Notes: generated by a model from the letters alone, not told the origin. Counted from the stretch's first letter, positions 1-8,545 are shown. The stretch is DNA of 64,000 bases from Aquibium sp. ELW1220 (GCF_030398385.1 NZ_JAOAOQ010000016.1:62001-126000), one strand, 5' to 3'. Program-made: numbers and translations.

Positions 1-437
1 GGAGCCTCCGTGACGCGGTCGCCGTGGCTCATCCAGACAGGATAGCGCCCGCCGACTTCCCAGACGCCTTCGAAGAGCGGCGAGGCTTTCAGGATCTCGA
101 CGTCGGCGCGGCCGAACTCGGCGGCATGCCCGCCCTCGACCGTACCGCCGAGCTGCACGGCCATGGTCTGCTGGCCGTAGCAGATGGCGAGGATCGGCAC
201 GCCGGCCGCAAACACCGCCTGCGGCGCACGGGGCGATCCATCGCGGGTGACCGAGTCCGGCCCGCCGGAGAAGATCACGCCCTTCGGCGCGAGCTTGTCG
301 AAGCCCTCCTGCGCCTTCTGGAACGGCCAGATCTCGCAGTAGACCCCGGTTTCGCGCACGCGCCTGGCGATCAGCTGGGTGACCTGGCTGCCGAAATCGA
401 TGATGAGGATGCTGTCGGGATGGGGGATCGTGCTCAT
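1..437 (-). CDS. guaA: GMP synthase, glutamine amidotransferase N-terminal part (runs off window)
   Basis: The glutamine-hydrolysing GMP synthase converts XMP to GMP in the last step of guanine nucleotide synthesis. Only the first ~145 codons are present. They form the class I glutamine amidotransferase domain, which opens with LIIDFGSQ and carries the nucleophile Cys86 in AICYGQQ. The histidine/glutamate partners and the ATP-pyrophosphatase domain lie beyond the left edge. The ATG at 437 starts the protein just before the first beta strand, as in the family. It reads leftward behind a nucleosidase and an RsmB-type gene, and guaB lies 8 kb away, so the guanine branch genes cluster loosely. 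The family assignment is secure; full integrity cannot be checked here. Confidence 0.95.
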   Translation of the reverse strand, partial: MSTIPHPDSILIIDFGSQVTQLIARRVRETGVYCEIWPFQKAQEGFDKLAPKGVIFSGGPDSVTRDGSPRAPQAVFAAGVPILAICYGQQTMAVQLGGTVEGGHAAEFGRADVEILKASPLFEGVWEVGGRYPVWMSHGDRVTEA

Positions 438-591
438 GGCGAGCCAGTAGACGAATCGTGCCTTTCCAGCAATCCCGCATGTTGCATTGCGGCGGATTTC
501 GCCAGGCCAGGCGGTTGGACGGCAAGGCCGGATGCGCGGCCGGGCGAAGCGGCCGCGGCCTGCTGCTCGAGCAGCAACCGCGCCCGCCAGT

Positions 592-1245
592 TCAGCCCAG
601 GACGTGGCCCCGGGCGATTTCCATCTCCAACTGATCCACCACCACTGCCAGCTTCTCGTCGATGACGTGGAGATATTCGGTCCAGTCGCCGACGTGGCGC
701 AGGTCGGCCGCGCCGTCAGAAATGCCGCGCAGCGCGATCAGCGGCACGTCGAAGCGCTGGCAGGCGCGCAGTACGGCGAAGGTCTCCATGTCGACCATGT
801 CCTCCGCGATCGCGTCATAGGCGTCGCCGGAGACGATGTTCGCTCCCGTCGACAGCGTCGCTTCCCGCACATCCGCGATCCGCAGGGGAAGCGGGACTAT
901 AGCCGGCAGGTCGAGGAAGGGCGTGGCGCCACGCGGAAAGCCGAGCGGGGAAGCATCCATGTCGCGATAGGTGACCGAGATGGCCTGGTAGACCTCGGTC
1001 TGCTCCAGCACGCGGCTGCCGGCCGATCCGAGCGAGACGACGAGATCCGGCGTCCGGTCGGTCCTGTCGATCAGGGCCAGCGCGCGGGTCAGTTCGACCG
1101 CTGCCTCCACGGGCCCGACCCCGGTCATCAGCGGTTCGAACCGGGCCCGCAGATGCGCCCCGTACTCGGCAACCGCCGCCATGACGTAGAGAATGCGCCG
1201 GCCCGCGACCTCCTTGAGCAGCGGCTGGCCGGAACGGCCGGTCAT
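592..1245 (-). CDS. mtnN: 5'-methylthioadenosine/S-adenosylhomocysteine nucleosidase-like protein
   Basis: This 217-residue protein has the PNP/UDP phosphorylase fold of MTA/SAH nucleosidases, which split methylthioadenosine and S-adenosylhomocysteine into adenine and a thioribose product. Visible signatures are a GSAG loop near residue 75, the base/ribose-binding VDMETFA segment near residue 150, and a late RGISDGA segment holding the catalytic Asp. The length is close to the usual ~230. Its ATG overlaps the stop of the upstream thioesterase by 4 bp (ATGA), so the two are translationally coupled. Substrate preference (MTA, SAH or 5'-deoxyadenosine) cannot be read from sequence. Confidence 0.82.
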   Translation of the reverse strand: MTGRSGQPLLKEVAGRRILYVMAAVAEYGAHLRARFEPLMTGVGPVEAAVELTRALALIDRTDRTPDLVVSLGSAGSRVLEQTEVYQAISVTYRDMDASPLGFPRGATPFLDLPAIVPLPLRIADVREATLSTGANIVSGDAYDAIAEDMVDMETFAVLRACQRFDVPLIALRGISDGAADLRHVGDWTEYLHVIDEKLAVVVDQLEMEIARGHVLG

Positions 1246-1700
1246 CCCGCGATGCCTTCGCGGCCCTGCACCACCATCATGGTGCCGGTCATGGTCGCGA
1301 CGAGCTTGGCCTCGCCGCTGGCGCTAAAGGCATAGGCCTGGCCGTCCGCGACGATGATCGTGCGGCCCGGCTTGGTGACCGACCCCCTGAACAGGAAGCG
1401 TTCGCCCTTGCCAGGCGCGAGAAGATTGACCTTGAACTCGATGGTGAGCACGGCAGCATCGGCCGGCATCAGCGAGAAGGCCGCATATCCGCAAGCCGAA
1501 TCCAGCGCGGCGGAAATGATGCCGGCGTGGAGGAACCCGTGTTGCTGCGTGAGCGGCTCGGAGAACGGCATCTCGATCTCGACCATGCCTGGCGTGACCT
1601 GCGTCAGTTCGGCCCCGATGGTCTTCATCGCCGCCTGGCGGTCGAAACTCGACCGGACACGTCGCTCGTAGTCGGTGGCCTCGTCGGAAATTTCAGGCAT
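1242..1700 (-). CDS. PaaI-family hotdog thioesterase
   Basis: This 152-residue single hotdog-fold protein resembles PaaI/YdiI-type acyl-CoA thioesterases. The signature helix HGFLHAGIISAALDSACGYA, near residues 55-75, carries the His-Gly and Asp positions expected at the active site. A beta-sheet core rich in VEIEMPF and LTIEFKVN segments follows. It probably hydrolyses aromatic or medium-chain acyl-CoA in the cytoplasm; the substrate is unknown. It overlaps the downstream nucleosidase by 4 bp and follows tspO at a 56-bp gap, so it belongs to the same leftward transcript. Confidence 0.85.
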   Translation of the reverse strand: MPEISDEATDYERRVRSSFDRQAAMKTIGAELTQVTPGMVEIEMPFSEPLTQQHGFLHAGIISAALDSACGYAAFSLMPADAAVLTIEFKVNLLAPGKGERFLFRGSVTKPGRTIIVADGQAYAFSASGEAKLVATMTGTMMVVQGREGIAG

Positions 1701-1756
1701 TCGGTTATCCTCCGTGCCGGTTCGTTATCGCAAAGCGGTGGTGCAGTGACAATCCG

Positions 1757-2239
1757 TCATTGTTGCACTGCAACAGACGAAGCATTGAGCCAAAGGATGG
1801 ATGCGTTGAGCAGCCCGGCGAAGCACACCCAGGCGAGATACGGCACGAAAAGCAGTGCCGCCGGACGATCCGCGCGCCAGGTCAGCGCGATGAACGCGGC
1901 GACCGCGACCGCCATGCCGGTGACGACGACCAGCGCGCCGCCGATCGACTGCAGCGTGAAGAAGGTTGGCGACCAGAGAAAGTTGAACACGAGCTGTACC
2001 CACCACGCGATCATGGCCGGTCCGCGCCGATCGCGCAGCCAGGTCCGCGCGCCCGCCACGGCGATCGCGACGTAGAGGATCGTCCAGACCGGCCCGAAGA
2101 TCCAGTTGGGCGGGTTGAAGGCTGGCTTGGCGAGGGACGCATACCATCCGTCGGGCGTGTTGGACGCGCCGACGGCGAGCCCTCCCCCGACGACGAGCGC
2201 GAGGAAGGCGAGATGGATCGCGAGCCGGTGGCGGTTCAT
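1757..2239 (-). CDS. tspO: TspO/MBR family tryptophan-rich sensory membrane protein
   Basis: This 160-residue protein has five predicted membrane helices and is rich in Trp. It matches TspO/peripheral benzodiazepine receptor proteins, which bind tetrapyrroles and affect porphyrin export or photosensitive stress responses. Diagnostic motifs are FNPPNWIFGPVW near residues 40-52 and VQLVFNFLWSPTFF near residues 80-95. Its length is typical of bacterial TspO. It lies 37 bp downstream of the cyclic-nucleotide-binding-domain gene on the same strand. The ligand and physiological role in this organism are unknown. Confidence 0.93.
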   Translation of the reverse strand: MNRHRLAIHLAFLALVVGGGLAVGASNTPDGWYASLAKPAFNPPNWIFGPVWTILYVAIAVAGARTWLRDRRGPAMIAWWVQLVFNFLWSPTFFTLQSIGGALVVVTGMAVAVAAFIALTWRADRPAALLFVPYLAWVCFAGLLNASILWLNASSVAVQQ

Positions 2240-2276
2240 GACATGTCTTTCGGTTCGCGCGGGCCGTCGCTCGTCG

Positions 2277-2963
2277 TCAGACGGAGGCGTGCCTGGTTTC
2301 GTTCATCCGGTCGAGCTTGCCGACGAGGTTCCGGTTGAAGCTCAGCTCCAACGCCTGACGGATCGGCGGGTTGCGCAACAGCAAGGCCCGCAGTTCGGCG
2401 GGATCGTAGACGCAGCAACGGATCTCGTTGGAGACGCGCACGGTGGCCGAAGCGGGATTGCCCGACAGGAAGCTCATCTCGCCCAGAAAGTCGCCCGGCC
2501 CGCACACGCCGATCAGCCTTTCGCCCTTCTCGACGCTCGCGGCGCCGCGGGCGATGAAGACGAGCTGCGGCGCCGCCTGTCCTTCCTCGATCAGCACCTC
2601 GCCCGGCTGCTTCGTCTCCCACTTTCCGAGCTTCAGCATGCGGGTCCGCTGATTGCCTTCGAGCGACGGCATGACCGTTTCCATGAACAGCTTCTCGTCA
2701 TCGGTCACCCGACGGCTCCGGTTGGCGAGCAGGACCAGCGCCAGCTGGATCGCGTTCACGGTGGTGAAAATGAACTCCCACGTGGCGCTTATCAGATCCG
2801 AGACCAGGAAACCGTAATAGGCCACGCCGGTGATGCCGGACGCGATGGCGAAGATGCGCAGCCACCGCATGCTGCTCATCGAGACGGAGAGGATGACGAG
2901 GATGTAGTTTATGTGGCCGACGAACTTGCTTGGATCAGTGAACTGCTCGAGAAACTCATCCAT
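2277..2963 (-). CDS. Membrane-anchored cyclic-nucleotide-binding-domain protein (Popeye-like layout)
   Basis: This 228-residue protein has two or three hydrophobic helices (roughly residues 15-80) followed by one cyclic nucleotide-binding domain (about 95-210). There is no C-terminal helix-turn-helix, so it is not a Crp-type transcription factor. Three helices followed by a cNMP domain is the layout of Popeye proteins. The phosphate-binding cassette reads GEMSFLSGNPASATV at 161-175: the cassette Glu162 is present, but the Arg that usually contacts the cyclic phosphate is replaced by Ala171. It may therefore bind cNMP weakly, bind another ligand, or act structurally. It starts 21 bp after the upstream methyltransferase gene. 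Confidence 0.75.
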   Translation of the reverse strand: MDEFLEQFTDPSKFVGHINYILVILSVSMSSMRWLRIFAIASGITGVAYYGFLVSDLISATWEFIFTTVNAIQLALVLLANRSRRVTDDEKLFMETVMPSLEGNQRTRMLKLGKWETKQPGEVLIEEGQAAPQLVFIARGAASVEKGERLIGVCGPGDFLGEMSFLSGNPASATVRVSNEIRCCVYDPAELRALLLRNPPIRQALELSFNRNLVGKLDRMNETRHASV

Positions 2964-2984
2964 TGGGGCGCCCTGGAAGAAGCA

Positions 2985-4274
2985 TCACTCTTGGCGTGTT
3001 GTCACACCGATATAGAAACCGTCCGTACCGCTGCGCGCGGGCGAAAGCGATATGCCGTCAGCAGGATCGATGCGGACCGAGGCGCTCGCCCCCGGAAAGC
3101 AGGTCTCGAACAGCGAGGCATGATCGACCGGTCTGAAGTCGGGATTGGCACCGAGGAAACGCTGCAGGCGCTCGGCGTTCTCCTGCGCAAAGAGCGAGCA
3201 GGTGACATAGACGAGCCGGCCGCCCGGCCTGACGAAACGGCTGGCGGCGGCGAGAATGGCCTCCTGCTCGGCCATGCGCACCTCGAGCTGGCGTTCGGTC
3301 AGCCGCCATTTCGCATCGGGCCGGCGGCGCCAGGTGCCCGAGCCGGTGCAGGGGGCATCGACGAGGACCAGGTCCATCCGTCCCTCGAGCGGCGCCAGTT
3401 CGTCCGGACGCGCCACGACCTGGACGTTGCGCGTCTCGGAACGGCGCAGGCGGTCGAAGATCGGCGCCAGGCGCTGCTTTTCGGAATCATGGGCGAACAG
3501 CTGGCCGCGATTGTCCATGTCGGCCGACAGCGCCAGCGTCTTTCCGCCGGCACCGGCGCAATAGTCGAGCACCTGCATGCCGGGCTCGGCGCAAGCCAGC
3601 CGCGCGGCGATCTGCGAGCCCTCGTCCTGCACCTCCATCCAGCCCTTGGCGTAGGCGGGCTCCGCCTGGACGTTCGGATGACGTCCGCTGCCTTCGATGG
3701 GCGGGATGCGGATGCCGTGCGGCGCGAGCCGGGTCGGCGCGGCCTTCATGCCGGTGAGTTCGCGCAGGATGCGCTCGCGATCGGCCCGCAGCGCGTTGAC
3801 GCGAAGATCGAGCGGCGGCCGGGCCGAGAGCACCCTGCCCTCCTCCACCCAGTCGGCGCCGAAAGTCCGCTCGAGCAGCGGCGCGCACCAGTCCGGAACG
3901 TCGGCGCGCACGGCATCGGGTGCCGTGTCGAGCGGGTTGGCGGCGATGGCAGCGATTTCGGCCTCGTCAAGCGGGGCGGGCGCGAAGCGATCGCCCGCGA
4001 GCGACGCGTTCAGGCCCTCGGGCGTTTCGCCCCATTCCAGGAACAGCGCTCCGAAAGCCAGAGCGCGCGGCGTATCCGCTCCGAGCAGATGGGCCGCCGA
4101 CCGACGGCGGCGAAGCGCGTCGTAGACGATGTTGCCGATCGCCCCGCGATCGCCCGCGCCGGCGAACCGATGCGACAGGCCCCAGTCCTTCAGCGCGTCG
4201 GCCGCCGGCCTGTGCCGTGTCTGGATGTCCGAGAGCACTTCGATGGCCGCAGCCAGCCGTCCGCCTGTTCGCAT
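2985..4274 (-). CDS. RsmB/NOP family RNA (cytosine-5) methyltransferase
   Basis: This SAM-dependent m5C methyltransferase of the RsmB/Sun group probably modifies 16S rRNA. The N-terminal ~120 residues form the NusB-like RNA-binding region. The Rossmann domain has the SAM motif DYCAGAGGKT (237-246), the motif IV cysteine in DAPCTGSGTW (Cys309) and the motif VI cysteine in VTCSL (Cys359), so both catalytic cysteines are kept. The reading frame is open upstream to 4433, but the ATG at 4274 gives the family N-terminus and a usual 429-residue length. It sits between guaB and guaA, an arrangement I associate with rhizobial genomes, and leads a leftward run of six genes. Confidence 0.9.
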   Translation of the reverse strand: MRTGGRLAAAIEVLSDIQTRHRPAADALKDWGLSHRFAGAGDRGAIGNIVYDALRRRRSAAHLLGADTPRALAFGALFLEWGETPEGLNASLAGDRFAPAPLDEAEIAAIAANPLDTAPDAVRADVPDWCAPLLERTFGADWVEEGRVLSARPPLDLRVNALRADRERILRELTGMKAAPTRLAPHGIRIPPIEGSGRHPNVQAEPAYAKGWMEVQDEGSQIAARLACAEPGMQVLDYCAGAGGKTLALSADMDNRGQLFAHDSEKQRLAPIFDRLRRSETRNVQVVARPDELAPLEGRMDLVLVDAPCTGSGTWRRRPDAKWRLTERQLEVRMAEQEAILAAASRFVRPGGRLVYVTCSLFAQENAERLQRFLGANPDFRPVDHASLFETCFPGASASVRIDPADGISLSPARSGTDGFYIGVTTRQE

Positions 4275-4432
4275 GTCCGGTCTTCCCCGTTGTCGGCTAC
4301 CCGATCGGCCGACTGGTAGCGGCTCCCATTGATGGCGGCAAGCAGGATTGCGTGGCGGATCGGGCCGCTCGCGCGGACGGCAAGGCGTCTTCCATAAGAC
4401 TGATTTGCGCTCTTTCCGATTCGTGATAGCCA

Positions 4433-5383
4433 ATGCTTATGATCCGCCTTTCCGTTCGACAGATGGAATACTTCGACGCGCTGGCCGAAACCCTCCATTT
4501 CGGGCGCGCGGCCGAACTCGTCGGCGTCTCCCAGCCGGCGCTGTCGTCGCAGATCGCCGAGATGGAGGAGAAGCTCGACTGCAAGCTTTTCGAGCGCAGC
4601 CGCAGCGGGATCCGCATCACCGAGGATGCGCGCCAGCTTCGCCCGCGCATCGAGCGGATCCTGGCCGACATCCGCGACGTCGAAGCGATTGCCCGGCGTG
4701 GCCGCCGGCCGATGGAGGGACGGTTCCGGCTGGGCATGATCCCGACGGTCGCGCCATACCTGCTGCCCGCGGTCCTGCCGCTCGCTAGACGCAGCTTTCC
4801 CGACCTCCAGCTCGAACTGCGCGAGGCGGTGACGGGCACGCTGGTGGAGGAAACCCTGTCGGGTCGGCTCGACGCCTTCGTCGCCGCGCTTCCGATCGAA
4901 GAGGCCGGCCTCGTCGCCGAGGCGCTGTTCGAGGACCGCTTCTATCTCGCCGTCCCCCGCGACGACCCGGAGTTTCTTTCTCCGCCCGTCCCCCCCGAGA
5001 GCCCTTCACTCGACAGGCTCATGCTGCTGGAGGAGGGTCATTGCCTGCGCGACCAGGCACTCGCGGTCTGCCGCTCCGTCAAGCCGCTCGCGCTGTCGAG
5101 CTATGGCGCAACCAGCCTGACGACGCTGCTGCAGATGGTCTCGCACGGGCTCGGCCTGACGCTGATCCCCGAGATCGCGCTGGAGACCGTCGGTGCCATG
5201 CGGGACATGAAGGTCGTCCCCTTCGCCAACCCGCAGCCATCGCGCCGCATCTGTCTTGCCTGGCGCCGCAACGGCCCCCGCCCCGAGGAATACCGCACCA
5301 TCGGCCGCCTCATCACGGACGCGCATAGCCTCCGAGCCGCTCCGCCATCGACCTCCGATACGCACGTCGTCACGCAGGCGTGA
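4433..5383 (+). CDS. oxyR: OxyR-type LysR family regulator
   Basis: This 316-residue LysR-type regulator has an N-terminal winged helix-turn-helix (residues 5-65, core [20 protein letters not shown]) and a periplasmic-binding-like effector domain. The redox segment [12 protein letters not shown] places Cys204 and Cys213 nine residues apart, the spacing of the peroxide-sensing pair Cys199/Cys208 in E. coli OxyR. The assignment therefore rests on more than general LysR similarity. The neighbour downstream is a PQQ sugar dehydrogenase gene, not a catalase, so the regulon is not evident from context. The 158-bp divergent gap to the methyltransferase gene holds ATAG-N7-TTAT at 4426-4440, at best a half-site. 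An alternative ATG lies two codons downstream. Confidence 0.87.
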   Translation: MLMIRLSVRQMEYFDALAETLHFGRAAELVGVSQPALSSQIAEMEEKLDCKLFERSRSGIRITEDARQLRPRIERILADIRDVEAIARRGRRPMEGRFRLGMIPTVAPYLLPAVLPLARRSFPDLQLELREAVTGTLVEETLSGRLDAFVAALPIEEAGLVAEALFEDRFYLAVPRDDPEFLSPPVPPESPSLDRLMLLEEGHCLRDQALAVCRSVKPLALSSYGATSLTTLLQMVSHGLGLTLIPEIALETVGAMRDMKVVPFANPQPSRRICLAWRRNGPRPEEYRTIGRLITDAHSLRAAPPSTSDTHVVTQA

Positions 5384-5444
5384 TCGGAAGTCTGCGTCGT
5401 CGACCCTATCTGCCGGGTCGAGATCCACGACAAAGGAGGCTTCC

Positions 5445-6581
5445 ATGCGCACGACTTTCGCCATCACCGCCCTGCTCGTTCCGGCGTCGGCTTTCGCCCA
5501 GAGTTTCGACATCACCTCGCAGGACGGCGTAACGATAGAGGCGACCCCGATCGCCGAGTTCAACGAGCCCTGGGCCATGACCTTCCTGCCGGACGGGGAG
5601 TTGCTGGTCACGGAGAAGCCCGGCAATCTCCTGCTGGTAACGCAGGACGGGACAAGGACCGAGGTCTCCGGCGTTCCCGAAGTGGCCTATGCCGGCCAGG
5701 GCGGGCTGGGCGACGTGGTAATCGGCCCCGACTTCGCCGAGAGCCGCCACGTCTACATTTCCTATGCGGAACGGGGCGAGGATGGCCTGCAGGGCGCGGC
5801 CGTCGCCCGGGCGACGCTGTCGCGCGGCGATGGCGATCCTGCCCTGGAGAACCTCGAGGTGATCTGGCGCCAGGAGCCGAAAGTCAGCGGCAACGGGCAC
5901 TACTCCCACCGCATGGCCTTCTCGCCCGATGGAGAGCATCTGTTCATCACGTCGGGCGACCGTCAGAAACAGACGCCCGCCCAGGACATGGAAAGCGCCC
6001 TCGGCAAGGTCATCCGCCTCAACGTCGACGGCTCGGTGCCGGACGACAATCCCTTCCAGGACGAGGGTGAACTGGCGCAGAGCTTCTGGAGCGTCGGCCA
6101 CCGCAACCTGCTCGGCATCGCCTTCGACGGCGGTGGACGGCTGTGGACGCACGAGATGGGTCCGCGCGGCGGCGACGAGATCAACCTGGTCGAGCCTGGC
6201 AGGAACTACGGCTGGCCGGTCGTCTCCTATGGCGTGAACTATTCGGGCGCCGACATCCCCGACCATCCGACACGCCCCGAATTCGAGGAGCCGGAGGCGC
6301 ACTGGACCCCGGTGATCTCGCCGGCCGGGCTGGTGATCTACTCGGGCGATCTGTTCCCGGACTGGCAGGGCGACGCCATCATCGGCGGATTGTCGGCGCG
6401 GGCGATCGTGCAGGTCGATCTGGGCGAGCAGAGCGACGGGACGCTGGCCAGCGAAACGCGGCGTTTCCCCATGGATGCGCGCATCCGTGAAGTCGAGCAG
6501 GGTCCCGACGGCGCGATCTGGGCGCTCGAGGACCGTGCCGGCGGGCGGCTGCTCCGCATCGTCCCGGCCGGCGAAGGCTGA
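5445..6581 (+). CDS. Secreted PQQ-dependent aldose sugar dehydrogenase (Asd/YliI type)
   Basis: This 378-residue beta-propeller enzyme belongs to the glucose/sorbosone dehydrogenase family. Such enzymes oxidise aldoses in the periplasm using PQQ and Ca2+. A short signal peptide (cut after AFAQ, residue ~19) precedes propeller motifs such as [34 protein letters not shown] and [14 protein letters not shown], which hold family PQQ/Ca contacts. The start at 5445 is set by a strong AAAGGAGG five bases upstream; the longer open frame to 5256 is antisense to real coding and was rejected. No PQQ biosynthesis gene is in the window. It follows oxyR by 61 bp and converges on the MAPEG gene. Confidence 0.9.
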   Translation: MRTTFAITALLVPASAFAQSFDITSQDGVTIEATPIAEFNEPWAMTFLPDGELLVTEKPGNLLLVTQDGTRTEVSGVPEVAYAGQGGLGDVVIGPDFAESRHVYISYAERGEDGLQGAAVARATLSRGDGDPALENLEVIWRQEPKVSGNGHYSHRMAFSPDGEHLFITSGDRQKQTPAQDMESALGKVIRLNVDGSVPDDNPFQDEGELAQSFWSVGHRNLLGIAFDGGGRLWTHEMGPRGGDEINLVEPGRNYGWPVVSYGVNYSGADIPDHPTRPEFEEPEAHWTPVISPAGLVIYSGDLFPDWQGDAIIGGLSARAIVQVDLGEQSDGTLASETRRFPMDARIREVEQGPDGAIWALEDRAGGRLLRIVPAGEG

Positions 6582-6608
6582 ACCATCGACCGAGGGCGGC
6601 GCCCGCGA

Positions 6609-7019
6609 TCAGGCGATGTGGATCGCAAGCGCCGCCCACATCGCGCCAAGGGACAGGAAGCCGGCGATGAAGGCCGGCTGCCGGTGTCGAATCCGGTTCT
6701 TGGTCACGTGAATGGCCGCGTGCACGTAGCGCGACGCCACGAAGACCCACGCCAGCATCACCACGACCGTGCCGACGCCGCCGCTGGCATGGAGCGCAAG
6801 GCAGCAGAGGTGGAACAGCACCGGCAGTTCGAACTGGTTGGCCAGGTTGTTGCGGACGAAAAGGCTCTCGGCCGGCTCGTCCCGGTTCTCGCGGAACTGC
6901 GAGACCTTCGCGCTGCCGCTCTCTACGGCCCGCTTCCGGCGAAGCGCCATGAGCCCGTAGACGCCGTAGACCAGCGCCACATGCGCGATCATCGGCCAGA
7001 AGATGGCAGTGGCTTCCAT
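6609..7019 (-). CDS. MAPEG family membrane protein
   Basis: This 136-residue protein has four predicted transmembrane helices. The central signature FVRNNLANQFELPVLFHLCCLAL (about residues 55-77, paraphrased here by its core NQFELPVLF) identifies the MAPEG superfamily, which includes membrane glutathione transferases. The bacterial members of this short type are mostly uncharacterised. The ATG at 7019 was chosen over an upstream in-frame start (7118) because GAGAGGAG lies just ahead of it and the extension lacks family character. It ends 27 bp from the convergent sugar dehydrogenase gene and is divergent from the Rrf2 regulator. Confidence 0.85.
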   Translation of the reverse strand: MEATAIFWPMIAHVALVYGVYGLMALRRKRAVESGSAKVSQFRENRDEPAESLFVRNNLANQFELPVLFHLCCLALHASGGVGTVVVMLAWVFVASRYVHAAIHVTKNRIRHRQPAFIAGFLSLGAMWAALAIHIA

Positions 7020-7092
7020 GGGGCTACTCCTCTCGCAACACGTTCGTTCGGCAGTAGCACGTCTGGCCGAGACGGTAACGGTCCGGTCAGGC

Positions 7093-7133
7093 TTGACGCA
7101 GGTCTCTTCATGTAACATATGAAGTTACATGAA
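7093..7133 (+). promoter_or_regulatory. Promoter with perfect 10-bp palindromic operator for the Rrf2 gene
   Basis: TTCATGTAAC (7107-7116) and GTTACATGAA (7124-7133) form a perfect 10-bp inverted repeat with a 7-bp spacer. A TTGACG -35-like hexamer at 7093-7098 leads, with 17-bp spacing, to a -10-like CATATG at 7116-7121 inside the palindrome. The right arm contains the Rrf2 ATG (7129). Autorepression by the Rrf2 protein is the natural inference. Transcription from this promoter would begin about at the ATG, implying a leaderless mRNA. Confidence 0.7.
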
Positions 7134-7587
7134 AACCGACACGCGCCTCTCCGCCATGCTGCATCTGCTCCTCCACATGGCCGGCCGGCAGGATCCGGTG
7201 ACGTCGGAGGAACTCGCCCGCTACATGCACGGCAATCCGGCGGCGGTCCGCCGCACCATGGCCGGCCTGCGGGGTGCCGGCATCGTCCGGTCCGGCAAGG
7301 GCCATGGCGGCGGATGGACGCTGGGCCGGCCCCTGGCCGAAATCACGCTCGCCGACGTCCACGCCGCGCTCGGCGCCCCCGGCCTCTTCGCCATCGGCAG
7401 CCGCAATGCCCAACCGACCTGCCTCGTCGAGCAGGCCGTCAACGCTTCGATGCAGGAGACGCTGGGCGAGGCCGAACGCCTCGTCCAGGCGCGGCTGCGC
7501 TCCGTCACCCTGGCATCGATCGATGCCGATTTCCGCGCCCGCATGGCGCAGCATCCCAACGCACCGAAGGAACCTCGTCATGTTTGA
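7129..7587 (+). CDS. Rrf2 family transcriptional regulator, single-cysteine type
   Basis: This 152-residue Rrf2-family repressor has a winged helix-turn-helix over residues 5-65, with the family wing segment GKGHGGGWTLGRPL. The three clustered cysteines that bind an iron-sulfur cluster in IscR/NsrR are absent. The only cysteine is Cys98 in QPTCLVEQAV, the position used by YwnA-like members that may sense thiol oxidants. It overlaps the following flavoprotein gene by 8 bp, so the pair is co-translated. Its ATG lies inside a perfect palindrome and no clear ribosome-binding site precedes it. Regulation of the downstream oxidoreductase by a redox or electrophile signal is an inference. Confidence 0.9.
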   Translation: MKTDTRLSAMLHLLLHMAGRQDPVTSEELARYMHGNPAAVRRTMAGLRGAGIVRSGKGHGGGWTLGRPLAEITLADVHAALGAPGLFAIGSRNAQPTCLVEQAVNASMQETLGEAERLVQARLRSVTLASIDADFRARMAQHPNAPKEPRHV

Positions 7588-8491
7588 CGTCATCGTCATC
7601 GGCGGCAGCTATGCCGGTCTGTCCGCCGCCATTCAGGTTGCCCGCGCCCGGCGAAGGGTGCTCGTCATTGACGCCGGCAATCGCCGCAACCGCTATTCGA
7701 GCACCTCCCACGGCTTCCTCGGGCGCGACGGGCACACGCCGGGGGCGATCGCGGCGGAGGCCCGCGAACAGCTCCTCGCCTATCCGTCCGTCAGCTTCAT
7801 TTCGGGCCAAGCGTCCTCGGCGACGGGCGGCATCGACGCGTTCAATGTGGCGATCGCCAACGGGCAGCACGTCGAAGGGCGGCGCATCGTGCTTGCCACC
7901 GGCGTGGAAGATGTCCTGCCCGACGTCCCGGGCCTCGCGTCGCAATGGGGCGTCGGCGCCATGGCCTGCCCCTATTGCCATGGCTACGAGCTGAACCGCG
8001 GCCGGATCGGCGTGCTGGCCACCGGCCCCGCCTCCCTCCACCAGGCGGCGATGCTGCCCGAATGGGGCCAGACGACGCTTTTCGCCAACGGCGTCTTCGA
8101 GCCTGGCGAGACCCAGTTCGCCGACCTCGTGCAAAGAGGGGTATCGATCGAGTCGATGCCCGTGACCAGGATCGACGGCGATCCGGGCGCGCCGGTCGTC
8201 GTCCTGTCCGACGGTCAACGCATCGAAATCGACGGCCTCTTCGTCGCTACCCGGACACGGATCGCAACGCCCCTCCCCGCAATGCTCGGCTGCAGGATGG
8301 AGGACGGACCGCAAGGCTCCTTCGTGGCGACGGACGCGATGAAGGCGACGTCCGTGCCGGGCGTCTTTGCCTGCGGCGACGTGGCGAGCCCCATGGCGTC
8401 GGTGGCCATCGCTGTGGGCCACGGCGCAATGGCAGGCGCCGCCGTCCACCGCTCCCTCATCTTCCCGCCGCAGATATCGAAGGCCGCGTGA
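7580..8491 (+). CDS. Thioredoxin-reductase-like FAD-dependent oxidoreductase
   Basis: This 303-residue flavoprotein carries the FAD motif VIVIGGSYAGLSAA (residues 4-17), a redox-active CPYC at 130-133 followed by HGYE, and the late FAD motif GVFACGDVAS. This places it with the low-molecular-weight thioredoxin reductase group. The usual NADPH motif GxGxxA/G is replaced by a degenerate GVLATGPASL, so the electron donor may not be NADPH in the standard way. It overlaps its Rrf2 regulator by 8 bp. The partner thiol protein is unknown. Its stop faces guaB across a perfect hairpin. Confidence 0.87.
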   Translation: MFDVIVIGGSYAGLSAAIQVARARRRVLVIDAGNRRNRYSSTSHGFLGRDGHTPGAIAAEAREQLLAYPSVSFISGQASSATGGIDAFNVAIANGQHVEGRRIVLATGVEDVLPDVPGLASQWGVGAMACPYCHGYELNRGRIGVLATGPASLHQAAMLPEWGQTTLFANGVFEPGETQFADLVQRGVSIESMPVTRIDGDPGAPVVVLSDGQRIEIDGLFVATRTRIATPLPAMLGCRMEDGPQGSFVATDAMKATSVPGVFACGDVASPMASVAIAVGHGAMAGAAVHRSLIFPPQISKAA

Positions 8492-8513
8492 CGGCGGACA
8501 CGCCGCCACGGCA

Positions 8514-8534
8514 CCCTCGGCGGTTCGCCGAGGG
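8514..8534. terminator. Perfect hairpin between convergent genes, likely bidirectional terminator
   Basis: CCCTCGGCG (8514-8522), loop GTT, and CGCCGAGGG (8526-8534) form a perfect 9-bp stem with a 3-nt loop. It sits in the 54-bp gap between the stops of the convergent flavoprotein and guaB genes. No long U-tract follows on either strand, so the terminator role rests on position and stem strength. Confidence 0.6.
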
Positions 8535-8545
8535 AGGACCGCAGG

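Noticed and set aside
561-576. TGCTGCTC-GAGCAGCA palindrome as a terminator after the nucleosidase gene
   Set aside because: It has no loop beyond the dyad and no U-tract; a palindrome of this size is expected by chance in GC-rich DNA.
2106-4319. A 737-codon plus-strand open frame
   Set aside because: It is antisense to the cyclic-nucleotide-domain and RsmB-type genes and lacks any family signature.
4426-4440. OxyR box overlapping the oxyR start
   Set aside because: Only one ATAG-N7-TTAT half is seen; the other positions of the consensus do not match.
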